Origin: Escallonia rubra
Taxonomy: Eukaryota > Streptophyta > Magnoliopsida > Escalloniales > Escalloniaceae
Assembly (NCBI GenBank): GCA_033065855.1
Contig: JAVXUO010000415.1
Span: 248,001 to 312,000, forward strand
DNA length: 64,000 nucleotides
Direction: 5' to 3'
This document shows, in pieces, positions 44,374 through 55,203 of this stretch. The position numbers were made by a program, and so were the translations under genes. Within the stretch, counting starts at the first letter, position 1, and the number at the start of each line of letters is the position of its first letter. Below the pieces are notes generated by a model that made no database searches, had not been told where the DNA came from, and worked only from the letters and a program-made list of their open reading frames with translations.

Positions 44374-45592
44374 GGGCTAATTATACCTATGTCCCTGAGG
44401 TTAGGGAGTAATTACAGTCAAGGACACAAAGTTTCAAAATGTAACATTCCGTGACCAAAAGTGTTTTCAAATGTATCACCCGTATCCATCCGTTAGGGTT
44501 CTATCCACAAAGTATACTGTTCATCATTACGTATTTTAAAAATGACAATACTGCCCTTGTACAGTATATCCTAAATAATTTTTATAATTTTCAAATTAAA
44601 CCTTAATTTTTTAAAATTAGGATTTGCAACTAATTTGCAAATTAAGCTTTTGAAATCCTAAAATTAGGAGGATTTGAAACCCTGATTTAAAAATTAGGGT
44701 TTTGAAACCTTAAAATTAGGGTTTCAAAACCCTAATTTTCAAATTAGGGTTTCAAAACCCTAATTTTCAAATTAGGGTTTCAAAACCCTAATTTTCAAAT
44801 TAGGGTTTCTCTTCTCCTTCTCCAGATCTAATCTCGCCGCTGGCAGCCCAAGCGTCCTCCTCACCCCACGCCGCCGGCAGCCTCTCTCGGCCCACCATCC
44901 GGCAGACTCGCCCCACCCCACCACGCCGGCAAGCCCCTTGGCAAACCCACCCCACCACGCCGGCAAGCCCTTTGGCAAACCCACACCGCCGATACGCCGC
45001 CGGCAAGCCCCTTGGCAAACCGACGCCGTTGAGACACCGCCGGCAGCTCTTTCTCTCTCTAAATCCCATTTCAATTCAATTTAAAATTTCATCAATGCCG
45101 TGTTAATTAATGGATCACCTCGACAGGGTGCGCCGTTACCTCCATCACTGTTGACTAACTTTGCGGCGACGGGGAAGGGGAAGAGGGAAGGCGGTCGTGG
45201 CGAAGGGGAAGGGGAAGGAGAAGGGCGGTCGCTGCGACGGGGATGAGGGAGGGTGGTGCGACGACGGGGAAGAGGGAGGCAGACGGGGAGACGAATGGGT
45301 GTGGTGGTCGGGGAGTTTGAAAGACAGAATTGGGTTGGGGGGATAGGGGGTTGGGTGCCGGGGGGTGGGGTGGTTAGGATTATGGTTTTTCTTTTTTGAT
45401 TTTCTTTTCTAAAAAGAGACAATGGCATTTAAAAAAATAACTTTCTAACATAAGGGCAATAAAGTCATTTTGTTAAAACCGTTAGGATTTTTAGGGTTCT
45501 GTTTGGTCAATGGACACAAGTGTAATTTGTCCAAACTATTGTCCTTGCCTGTAATTACCCCAAAACCTCAGGGACATAGGTGTAATTAGCCC
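44374..45592. mobile_element. Non-autonomous MULE, copy 2
   Basis: Terminal inverted repeats begin GGGCTAATTAYACCTATGTC. A perfect 9-bp TSD TTTATGTAA lies at 44365-44373 and 45593-45601, diagnostic for Mutator-like elements. The subterminal sequences match copy 1 in inverted order. The interior holds a 28-base palindromic tandem repeat (44718-44805), a CGCCGGCAAGCCCYTTGGCAAACC repeat (about 44930-45020) and a GGGGAAGGGGAAGG-rich stretch (45170-45260). No transposase. Confidence 0.93.
44718..44805. repeat. 28-base tandem repeat with telomere-like palindromes
   Basis: AGGGTTTCAAAACCCT recurs at 44718, 44746 and 44774, with a partial copy at 44802. Each is separated by AATTTTCAAATT. Both halves of the unit are near-palindromic. 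TTAGGGTTT resembles a plant telomere/telo-box motif. Confidence 0.9.
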
Positions 45593-45601
45593 TTTATGTA
45601 A

Positions 45602-47292
45602 TTGCGAATCCCATACCGACCGGTGATGAAGATGAATTGACGAGGACCGTGAGAAATATGAATAAATTAACTTTTGCAATGGTGAAAAGAGTTTCATACA
45701 TATATCATTAGGTGTTTATGTGTTAATCGTTTTTTATGAGATGTTAAAATTTTGTTAAATGTTTAGGTATTTGCCCAAGGCCATATTTTTTTTAGTGTAG
45801 TATCCAAGCTTGCCAAAAATAAGCTTCCTTCAAAATCAAAACGTACGCGCAATGAATTATTGATTTGTTAATCGTTCTTTATAAGTAGCAGATTATATGG
45901 GCGGCGAATTATTGTTTAGCTCATTTTACATTATGAATAACTTTACTAGGTGCAAAGCAAAATGATATCCTTAACTCCAAGTGAAAACTCGAAAGTAGTG
46001 AAAAGCTAAAGTAGAAAGAACAAAAAAAGGATAAAGGTTTGACATAGTTGAAAACAAGAAATAAAGTTGTAAACTCTTAAGTTATCCACAGAGTTCTTGA
46101 TGTTTGTCGCATCTAAAACTAGATGTGGTATAAAGTTGACCATCACCAAGTAGATTGGTCACTATACATACTTTTATCAACTATTATCAATTCAGAAGCT
46201 TATATATTCAGCAATTACAACATCTCAATCCGCCCTGCCCTGCGCATTTGAAAGAGGACTAGGTCAAACGTGGACACTCTTAAGTGAACGTTTGAGTTGT
46301 TGATTTTGAGATGAATAACAATTTTCAAGTAGGTGAACTTGTTCTTCAAGGGTTATGGTTCATTATATACATGATTACTTTTTTTGTGTTAAAGCTTCTA
46401 TATTCTTATATTTGGTTGCTCTCATACTTCTGAGTACTTTTTAGTTATTATTATTACAGTTATGGTAATAAACGAAGACAACATGAATTCATAGTTTTTA
46501 TCACCAACTTGATCTGCTTGGTCTCACGCATAGCACGGCGTTTTAGCTGGTAACTGCATATGTGTTTGTTTTTTCCAATTGATGGTCATTACGGTTCTGG
46601 TGCAGCTACTTTTAGGGCCATAGGCGAGTTGACGAACTTGTTCTTCAAGGGTTAGAGGCGTGTTAACCAAGCTTTTTATCATCTATGACTCGCATGCCTG
46701 GGGCTTACCAGCAATGACTCTAATCTGACTACTTTCAATATCATGGGCTTTTGGCCTCAGGTTTGTGGATTAACGTCCTGGGTTAGATTTGTTGGCAATT
46801 ACGGGCCTTTGGGCTTCTAATTGAAGTGAGTGAGCAACTCATTCCTTACAAGGCCCAATAAATACCGGACCATAAAGTTGGGGACGTCTTGCCCCTAAAT
46901 GATGTACATTTTAAAAGTAATTTTGGTTTGTTTGAAAATTATAAATTACTTCAATATGTTGATTTCAAATTGAGACAAAAGTCCGTACGGTCCCTCAACA
47001 ATACACGATTTTCCATCCTAATCCCTCGACTAATATTTTCGCCTTTCTAATCCTTTAACTTCAAACCGGTTGCCGTAAAAGTCATTTTCTCCTTTTCTGC
47101 CAACATTTTCTCATTTGTGGCCCCCGCAATAGGGGCACATAAGTCTTTTCCAAGCCGTTGCCCTACATTTCACTAGATCTCATAATTTTTCAGGAGAAAA
47201 TTGGAAATCCATCTTTATTTACCCTTAAATTAAAAAGCCATGCTTTAAGATTAAACAAAAATTATCCTTTTCCATACCCTAATTTCATTGTC
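45602..47292. other. Intergenic stretch, nothing recognised
   Basis: AT-rich with no open frame of note. A short phrase GAACTTGTTCTTCAAGGGTTA is repeated at about 46337 and 46635. The part at 46990-47290 looks like low-copy spacer and is interrupted by the CACTA at 47296. Confidence 0.5.
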
Positions 47293-47295
47293 TCC

Positions 47296-47640
47296 CACTA
47301 CAAGAAAATACGTTTTTAATGACGGAGTTTTACGGACGGATAACAATCCGTCGGTAAAAACGAGTTTAACCGACGGATACCACCGTCGGTAAAATTCCGT
47401 CGTTAAAAACTTATTACCGACGAAGTTACCGTCGTCGAAAGTTGTTGCCGACAATTTTTTTGCGGCGGTCTTTTAGCGACGGAATTACCGTCGCTAAAAC
47501 GTTTTTATAAAATTAATTTTTTCGAGGGTTTTATAAAATTGTTTTAGGGACGGAAGGAATCCGTTGCCAAAACTACCGTCGATAGATATCGTGATTTACC
47601 GACGGACTTTTAGCGACGGGCCCAATCCGTCGCTAAAAGT
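47296..47640. repeat. CACTA left subterminal repeats
   Basis: Inverted pairs such as TTTTAGCGACGGAATTACCG/TCGCTAAAAC and TTTTAGCGACGGGC/TCCGTCGCTAAAAG occur, preceded by diverged versions with ACCGACGGATAC. They match the repeats at 50708-51003. Confidence 0.9.
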
Positions 47641-47929
47641 TCTCGACTAAATCAACCAGATCTGCCTTTCTTTCTCTTCCCCCGTTTCTCTCTCTGAAAA
47701 TTCTCCCACCGTTGTTCTGCTCCGGCGACCAACCTCCACGGTGACCCACTTCCGGCGATCCTCCTACACGGTGACCCACTTCCGGCGATCCCCCTACACG
47801 GTGACCCACCTCCGGCAATCCCGCTCCACGGTGACCCCTCCCTCCACTGTCGCCGCGTGAAAAGACTACCACCGTCGTCGCGCCACTGACGCCGCCGCCC
47901 TCCACTGCCGCCTGCTATTGTGCCTTAAG
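47641..47929 (+). other. GC-rich leader exon with 30-base repeats (inferred)
   Basis: CACGGTGACCC recurs at 47737, 47767, 47797 and 47827, an exact 30-base period. The block ends TGCCTTAAG followed by GTAAGTTCCC, a strong splice donor. It would be spliced over about 2 kb to an acceptor near 49981 (TTTTTCATGTTAAAG). No long plus-strand frame, so it is probably 5' UTR. Confidence 0.5.
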
Positions 47930-49980
47930 GTAAGTTCCCAATGCCAGTTTTTAGGTTTTCCTTGTTAAAGACTATTGCCATGTAAACGTTGATGGGTTCC
48001 TGAAAAGTTTTGGCGGTTGGATTGAATTGGAATTGGCAGGGAAAATTTCAGAGCTTTGGTATTACCTTAAGTGTTGAGTGGATGTGTTTTGTTTCTACTA
48101 TAGAAATTTACTTGAATGACTAGGTTTCTAATTCGTTAGATCATGTTCCGGCTATTGTACAAGTATTGGTTTACTATCCTAAAAGTTCTAGGCTATGAGC
48201 TCTGATATTAGAACTCCGTGTTTCGGGTAATTGATTAGCACCCACATTATTTCTGAGGTGGAAGTTGATTAAATAGAAGGATGACTAGCAACAGTGCGTG
48301 AATGGGATTCTCATGTTTGGGTTGTAATTGCTGGTGTGAAACTGGTTCAGCAGTATACCCAATGAGGCATGTTGGAGTGGCAATCCGTGCTCACTCTTTT
48401 GGTGCTTTTACGGAGGTTGTGTAGTGCCCTCATGGCCGGCAATGAATGTCATAGGGCTTGGTCTGATTTAGGTCGCTGTGTGCAGTTGATTGTCATCAAT
48501 TGTGTGCTTGGCTATTTGCTCTGCTTTTTTCGATTTGCGTTCTATTGCGCAAGAGTCAGGGTGGGGTGGGGAGGGGAAGGGGCGTTATATAGCAATGAAG
48601 GAACTAATCAATTGCTTTCCTGTTTCCAAAAGGATGCCTACATGCAGACTTAGGCAGTTTAGAGAGTTGATATAACAGAAAACTCTGTCTTGCTCTTTTA
48701 TTCTTTTGTTTTTCTTTTGTTGCCGTCTTTATCTTGTTCCACATTTCGTTTGGATATTTGAATGTTGTGCCTCAAATGCAACTCAATCTGTGAGAAATGA
48801 AGCTATGCTATGGATCTATTTTTCTTGTGTCTGAAGTCTGATGTATAGAATGAAGCTATAAAGATGAATCGTATCGTATGAGGAAAAGGGAATACAATAT
48901 ATCATCGTCTTTACGGTTACGGTGACATTGTGAGATAGTTGTTACTAAACCTATATGGCTTAGGGGTGAGCACTAATATGTTGCGCAAAGCAAGCACCTC
49001 CATGCTGTAATTCCCTGGAACAACCTGTTGAACTTTTTCAATCTATGTAATTATTGTCATCTTAATTTCATTTACTCCATATCAGCTGCTGATAGGTTTG
49101 CAGTCCTTTTGGTTAGATATAAGAGAGTTTTTCCTGTCCTGGTTAAGTGATGTAGTTCTCCTTTTATATCTTGACAGCTGTTCCATATTTGATCATCTGA
49201 AATACGTTGGTAATCTCACATGGAGATACTAATCAAGTCAAGAAGAAAATAGATTCAAAAAGATAAAAGAATTCAATTGCCAAGGAAATAGATTCAAAAA
49301 GATAAAAATATAATCATGTCCCTGCATTGTAATAGTAAGTATCATTATTGACCAAAAACTCAGAATCACAACCGAGGAGCCAACCTCTTTTCCAACAGAT
49401 GCTTTTTGTTCAAGAAGGCTTAGTATCTATGAGCTCTCATGGTTCACCACTTGAATAATTGCCAAGGAAAAACAGCAACCTTAAATTTGAGTTGAGACTT
49501 GCGCCTAAATGTGAAGGTTCTTTACAACAGTAGGAAACCTAATTGAAATTTCATCTTCACAATTGCAGATATAATATCATTTTGCTCATTCAATTATGCA
49601 TATAACCTCAAAGTTGACAGTAGGCGATGCTGATCGGCACGTTCATGGCTCATTTGTGCTGTTTCAATTAACAAATGCACCGGACTTTATCTAGTAAATA
49701 AGCCGGGCAGCTTGAACAACGTTGTAGTGTTCATATATATACTCCTTACGTAGGCCCACTCGTTTTACACACACACGAACCCTTACTATGTTGCGATTCA
49801 CTTGTTAAAGGAGTCAAGCTCTGAGCACTGTTCATTTACAATATGCATTCTCTTAGATTACATTTCCCATTTTGTAGTAATGCAATAGCTATCTAGGAGA
49901 CTTTGCAGTAATAGATTTAATTCAGCTATAAAATTGATGCTCATCAATTGAATAATGCCCGATTGGTTTTTCATGTTAAA
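47930..49980 (+). other. Inferred first intron or spacer within the CACTA element
   Basis: AT-rich, no convincing coding frame. A CTATAAAAT box at about 49925 lies 60 bases upstream of the B3 start codon and could be a proximal promoter instead of the remote leader exon. Confidence 0.4.
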
Positions 49981-49989
49981 GAAGGTTAA

Positions 49990-50435
49990 ATGGCTTCTGC
50001 TTCGGTGAACAGGGATGTTTCAGTCGGCAGGCACTTCTTCAAGGTCATGATGCCTGGTTTTCATGCAGAACTTGTATGCCATCCCGCTTTCTCTGTGTTT
50101 TCGTGCGTGTTAAAAGTTTTATCGTTGGTTAAAAACTTACCTGTCTTATTGTATTATGAATATGTTAGGCCATACCGGTAGCATTTTGCAGATTGCTTAC
50201 CACATTGAGATTTGAAGCAACTTTAACCAGCCGCAAGGGGTCATGGCCTGTTAAATTGAAGAAAAAGGTTGGCCAAGAGGAACTTTGCTTCGAAGAGGGT
50301 TGGAACGAATTCGTGCAGCAGCATGACCTTCATCTAGGAGACTTTGTAATCTTTGAACACATTGGGCAAATGCGTTTTCAAGTGCTGGTGTTTGATCACA
50401 GCACTTGTGAAAAAATTGCTTTCCCCCCATGTTGA
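49990..50435 (+). CDS. B3 DNA-binding domain protein (REM-like), captured in the CACTA element
   Basis: Two exons, 49990-50073 and 50169-50435, with a phase-0 GT-AG intron of 95 bases (donor CTT|GTATGC, acceptor GTTAG|GCC). The product is 116 residues, nearly all one B3 domain: RHFFKVMMPGFHAEL, then across the junction AIPVAFCRLL, then SRKGSWPVKLKKK, then LCFEEGWNEFVQQHDLHLGD and FVIFEHIGQMRFQVLVFDHS. The frame is uninterrupted and the domain is complete. B3 proteins of the REM type bind DNA in the nucleus; many full-length members have two or more B3 domains, so this is a single-domain derivative. It may be expressed, or only a transduplicated fragment that still reads open. Confidence 0.85.
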
Positions 50436-50707
50436 ACTCTGAGCAGTAATTAGACAATATTTTAAATTAATCGCATCGGATATGTAAATTTTGAACAATT
50501 TTGTGTTATTTGAACATTGACTATTTGTTTGATAATTTTAGGTTGTTAATTGTGATTATTGATCGATGATTTTAGGTTGTTAATTTTAGATTGTTAATCA
50601 TGCGTTTGAGATATTGAGATTATTGACGGAGGATGAGACCCAATTGGTTTGAGTTTTTTATTACAGGTTTAGGAATTAAAAAATTAAAAAAAAGTTTAAA
50701 AAAATGA

Positions 50708-51017
50708 CTTTAAGCGACGGATTAATTCCGTCGCTAAAAGTTTTATCCGTCGCTAATTTCCTTAAAAAAGAAAATAAATTAAAAAACGTAAATATAATTA
50801 GCGACGGATATTCCGTCTCTAATTTAGAAATAAATCCATCGCCGAACTTTCTATATTAGACGACGGATTTTATAATTCCGTCCCAAAACTTTTAGTAACG
50901 GCCTTTTATACGAGGGATTTTTAGCGACGGGTATTCCGTCGCTAAATCTTTTAGCGACGGAATATAGGCTTTTAGCGACGGATTTGCCCGTCGCTAAAAG
51001 CCTTATTCCTTGTAGTG
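50708..51017. repeat. CACTA right subterminal repeats and terminal repeat
   Basis: At least seven copies of TTAGCGACGG or its complement, several as closely spaced inverted pairs (for example TTTTTAGCGACGGGTATTCC/GTCGCTAAAT near 50918-50948). The end is CCTTGTAGTG. Confidence 0.9.
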
Positions 51018-51106
51018 TCCTAATCAAACTACCATCATTGCTGACCCATGATCTTACTTCCTCTGCTCTCGCCTTCATCACCGGTATCTCGAGTCTCTCC
51101 ATCACT

Positions 51107-51567
51107 GTAATATCCTGCATTTTTTTGAAGCGGTTTAAAATAACTATTGGTGACCTGAAAAATAAACATGCATTAATTTTGAGCAATGTTCAGGTATTCG
51201 TAAAGTATGGGAGCTTAAAACAATTTTGGGACAAAAATATAATTTTTAAAACTTTGGGGCCATTTTGTAAATATGGGAAACTTTGGGGCTATTTTGCAAT
51301 TTTTGGAAACGTGGTACTTAGGTGTCAAAATTTTGGAGAGAATTCACTAATGAGGTTCCACCTCCTACTTATTTCAATGGTGACTAATCTAATTTAATTA
51401 TAAACTAATAATGACTTAATTCTTTAGAAAGTAAAACAAAAGAAAAGAAAAAAAAAAGAAGAAGAGAAATTCGGAGGGAAAAAGAAAGAACAGCAAAAAA
51501 GAACACATAATAAAGGAAGCTGGAACAGGGGGCGCTTGGGCAAAACAAAATTCAAGAAGAAGAAATC

Positions 51568-51606
<39 letters not shown>

Positions 51607-52270
51607 AAGATTTTTTCAAGGTGATCTGCTCCCTCAGTTTCAGTGTGAATTTCAATGTGTATAATGGTGGGTACGTGACTATGTGTTGTGTGTTCTTGTG
51701 TATATATATGCGTGTGTTCGGGCCTGGAGGTATGGGGGAATCGGGGTTTGTGTGTTAGAGATTGTGTATGCGTGTGAAAATGGACGCAGGGGAAGGGGGA
51801 ACACAACAGCAGCCATGCTGCTGTGCTGTGTACAGTAAGTGTGCGTATGAGGTGGGTGTTTTAATGACCATCGGTGGGTGTTTTGAGTGTGTAAACAAAT
51901 ATGTGCGCATGTGGTGGTGTAATTAGTGAAATGGGTGTGTGTGTGTTAGGGTGCTGCAGAGAGGGTGTGTGTGTGTTTAGTGTGTGGGTGTGTGTGCTCT
52001 TGAGTGTGTGTGTGTGTGTTACGGGTATGATTGTGTATGTAAATGTGTGATTATGTAATTATGTGTGTGTTGTAATGTGTTTCAAGTGGTTTAGAGTGTG
52101 TTTGGTGATGAATAAGTGAGTGTATGTGGGAAGTGAGTGTTTATGTGCTTCGAGGGGGGGGGGGGGGGGGGGGAAGAAGATGAACTGTGTGTTTTTTAAG
52201 GTGAATTAGTGTGGGTTTTAATCGTGAATAGTGACCGTAATTATCACTAAAAAGGGAGATTTTTTATTAC
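51107..52270 (+). repeat. Truncated Tekay-like LTR
   Basis: It starts TGTAATATCCTGCA, like the TGTGATACCC start at 7660. It then shares with 7660-8850 the GGGCCATTTTGxAA blocks, a purine-rich stretch, a TGTGTG-rich stretch and a closing GTGAATAGTGACYGT...TCACTAAA block. After about 52270 the homology stops, so the rest of the LTR and the body are missing. Microsatellites inside: GA (51573-51601), TG-rich (51900-52060), and a 20-base G run (52154-52173). Confidence 0.7.
52154..52173. repeat. Poly-G run
   Basis: Twenty consecutive G. Length may be uncertain because such runs are hard to sequence. Confidence 0.9.
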
Positions 52271-52566
52271 AGGAATGATGGTTGATGTTCAATTCAAGGT
52301 GAACATATATAAATGGCAAGTTAGGTTCTTATTTCAACCAAGTTGAACCGACGATGCAGTTTTATTTATGAAGTTATTGGCTTTCCATCCTTGTGTTAGG
52401 TTAATGAAAATGGGCGCTCTGAATGAACATAAATTTCAACTCTATCTTATTGAGACGAGTTATGCTGAGTTACAGTAAAGGTGAGAAGATTAGGGAAGGG
52501 GAGAATAGATAGGGTGGGGGAAGGAGATATATGGAACCCACGTTTGGCAGTTAGAAAAAAGTGTTA

Positions 52567-53435
52567 GGGGCTGTTTGATAAAATTAAAAATTTTAGTTCT
52601 GAAAAAGTTAAGCACTGAATTCGTAAAACTAAAAACTTTAAGCGATTGGGTTTTTACTGAAAAATAAGGTAACCTGTTTGGTAAACCAAAAGCAGATGTC
52701 TGAAATTTATTTACAAATTTATCCATTTTACCAAAATTATGCATTTGTTTATGTAATTTATAACTTTTTTTGGGGGGTTAAAATCGTGTTGGTGGTGGTG
52801 ATGGTGCTGGCGGCTGGAGCAAAAGATGTCAATGGTGGTGGTGGTGGCAGTGACGATGGAGAAGTGGTGGCGGCAGCGGCGGAGGCAAAAAGATGTTAAT
52901 GGTGGCGGTAATAGTGCGTGAAGACGTGGTGTTGATAATTGTGATGACAGCAATAGGCGGCGACATGTCGGTCATGGCAGTGGTTATAGTGTGATGGATC
53001 CTTAGATGATTTTGACGGACGTGGGCGTGGTGACAACAATAACGATATGGTGGACGTGTCGGTGTCCTTGTGGTGGTGTCGACGATAGTGGTGATAGTGG
53101 CTATTTCGTAGTGATTGTGGTGGTGGTAGCAAAATGAAATAATAGTTGTGGTGGTTGTATTGTGGTGGAAGCGGTGTTGTCAGTAAATTAATTGAGGCGG
53201 CATCATAGTGGTAATTATATTTTTATGTAAAAATATGTTAAATAACTTTTAACCATCTCACTTAGAATTAAGTGATCAGCATTAAGTAAGTTCGCCTTGA
53301 CTTAAAATTTTAGTCTATTTTTTTATAAGAATTAATTTTTAAGTGACATAAGGTTTAACGTTATCAAATGCACTTAATTGAAAATCATTGAAAACTTTAA
53401 GTTTTAAGTTCTTAATTGCATTATCAAACACATCC
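52567..53435. mobile_element. Tourist-like MITE (PIF/Harbinger type)
   Basis: Ends are GGGGCTGTTTGATAA and, inward from the right, GGATGTGTTTGATAA. The 3-bp TSD is TTA (52564-52566 and 53436-53438), as for PIF/Harbinger. Subterminal TTAAGTxxTxAA-type repeats occur at both ends. The interior 52785-53180 is a GTGGTG-type triplet-rich block, unusual for such elements. No transposase. Confidence 0.7.
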
Positions 53436-53438
53436 TTA

Positions 53439-55147
53439 AAGAAGGCACAACGGCAGCAAAGGAAAGAAAACATGTAAATTTTGACTTTTTAACTTAATAC
53501 CCGTGCCAAGTTAAATTAGAACAATTAATTTGGGATGGTGAGAGTAAATTTTCATTCGTGTTATAGCCTCAATATGTGTGTGCGTGCGCGCGCGCGATTT
53601 AACGACGAGTTACATTTAGTGTGGTTGTCATTTTCCTTGTTTTTGTTTGCAAATGATTTCTTTTCCGAAAGAATGAAATATTTTTTGGATACTTCCTCAA
53701 AATTATAGAAGACCTTATGATATAGTGACATAATTGTAAAAATATGAAACTACATTATGTTGGCAGAATACCATTTTTAAGACATTTTATTTATGTCAGA
53801 GCATGTGTGGCGAATCTTAATAAAATATTTGCAAGAATTTAATTTGGTGAATAGTATTTGAATTTAATATTTTTAAAAGCAAAATTTTCAAATAAACAAA
53901 CAGTAGTACCAATCAAGGATGGAAGCCAGGACAAGATGATTTCATTCGAAAAGAGTAACATTTTGAAGAGTGGGGCTTCCTGCCCTACCCATAGCCAACA
54001 ACCTTGTACGACTTGATGTATCTGCCATTTGCTAACTTATTATCAGTCACTTCATATTTCACCTTTTTATTTATAAATAAATAAATATTCCGGAATTTCC
54101 TAATGCCTACTTGCATAACATTTTTCCACAAGTTGCATACTTCCAAGCGAGCTGAAGAGTGAAAACCAAAATGCAGTTACCAAGGCTGTGATTCATTCGT
54201 TCGATTTTTACATGATCCATATTTTTTTTCTAGGCCATGATAGTATTTCACACACACACACACGCACGCACGCACGCATGTGCCCAAATTCTCAAGCCAC
54301 GCATGTCAATCACAACTCACAAGCTAATTCTTTGGAGACGTGGATTTAACGATGACAGGTTCGCTTCTCTCTCTCTCTCCCACACACATACCTACACATT
54401 CACTACTAAGCACCACTTGATAACAGTGAGATGGAGGTCAATACACAGGCTAATGTGAACGGCCATAATTCTGCACGGTGCATGCCAACTGCCCTGAAGG
54501 AATTATGAGTTCTTTTAACCGCAAAATTTCACTTTCAACATCAAAAAACTGTTTCAAGTTTAACGTTTATTGTTAAACGTACTTTTAGTGACTAAAAATA
54601 GCACTTGGACCCTCCAAAGTGCCCGAGATGATCGTGCGCCCACGTTAGTGGCCATGATTAGTTCACGTGGCCATCGATCAACTGTCGGCTACGATCTGAC
54701 TCAACCAACGGTTATTTCTCAAAGTGTGGGCCGCAACCGGAGCAAATGGTGATGGTTGGTTTGACGGTCTGTCCGGACATGACTGAATGGAGTATCAATC
54801 TGACCTAACCTTGTAAAAAATGATTAAAGGATTTAAGTAATAAAGTACTCTTCTTAATTAAGTACTTTTACTTGGTTATTTAACCTAAACCTTTTTCGAA
54901 TTGAGGACTAATCCGAAGTTCCACATTCCTAATCCTGTTTTACGGGAGTGGTTTGGCATCACTAATGTCATCTGCTCAAACCATGGGCTGTTTAAACACT
55001 TAAAACGACTATTTTATGTCCTGATACCACACTTAATCACTTTTTAAGACTTGATTAGCTCACTTAAATATCTGTACTGAAGGTCATTGATCTCTCTCCT
55101 GTGCAGGTCGACTGGATATTTTGTCGGAACGTAACATAGACAACCTG

Positions 55148-55203
<56 letters not shown>

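Larger units (their letters stand above)
47296..51017 (+). mobile_element. Non-autonomous CACTA (En/Spm) element carrying a B3-domain gene
   Basis: Ends are CACTACAAGAAAATACG and, inward from the right, CACTACAAGGAATAAGG. The 3-bp TSD is TCC (47293-47295 and 51018-51020). Both ends carry dense subterminal repeats of TTTTAGCGACGGA and its complement TCCGTCGCTAAAA (47310-47640 and 50708-51003), the hallmark of CACTA elements. No TNPA/TNPD-like transposase is visible. The interior (47640-50440) resembles a small plant gene: GC-rich leader exon, long intron, and a two-exon coding part with a B3 domain. Confidence 0.92.

Noticed and set aside
44718..44805. Interstitial telomere
   Set aside because: The unit is 28 bases with inverted TTAGGGTTT halves, not a head-to-tail TTTAGGG array.
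48369..48675. Two overlapping plus-strand frames inside the CACTA interior
   Set aside because: No domain, no splice context linking them to the B3 exons, and they lie in the inferred intron.
51552..51806. Minus-strand His/Thr-rich frame
   Set aside because: It is a reading of TG/GA microsatellite sequence in a truncated LTR.
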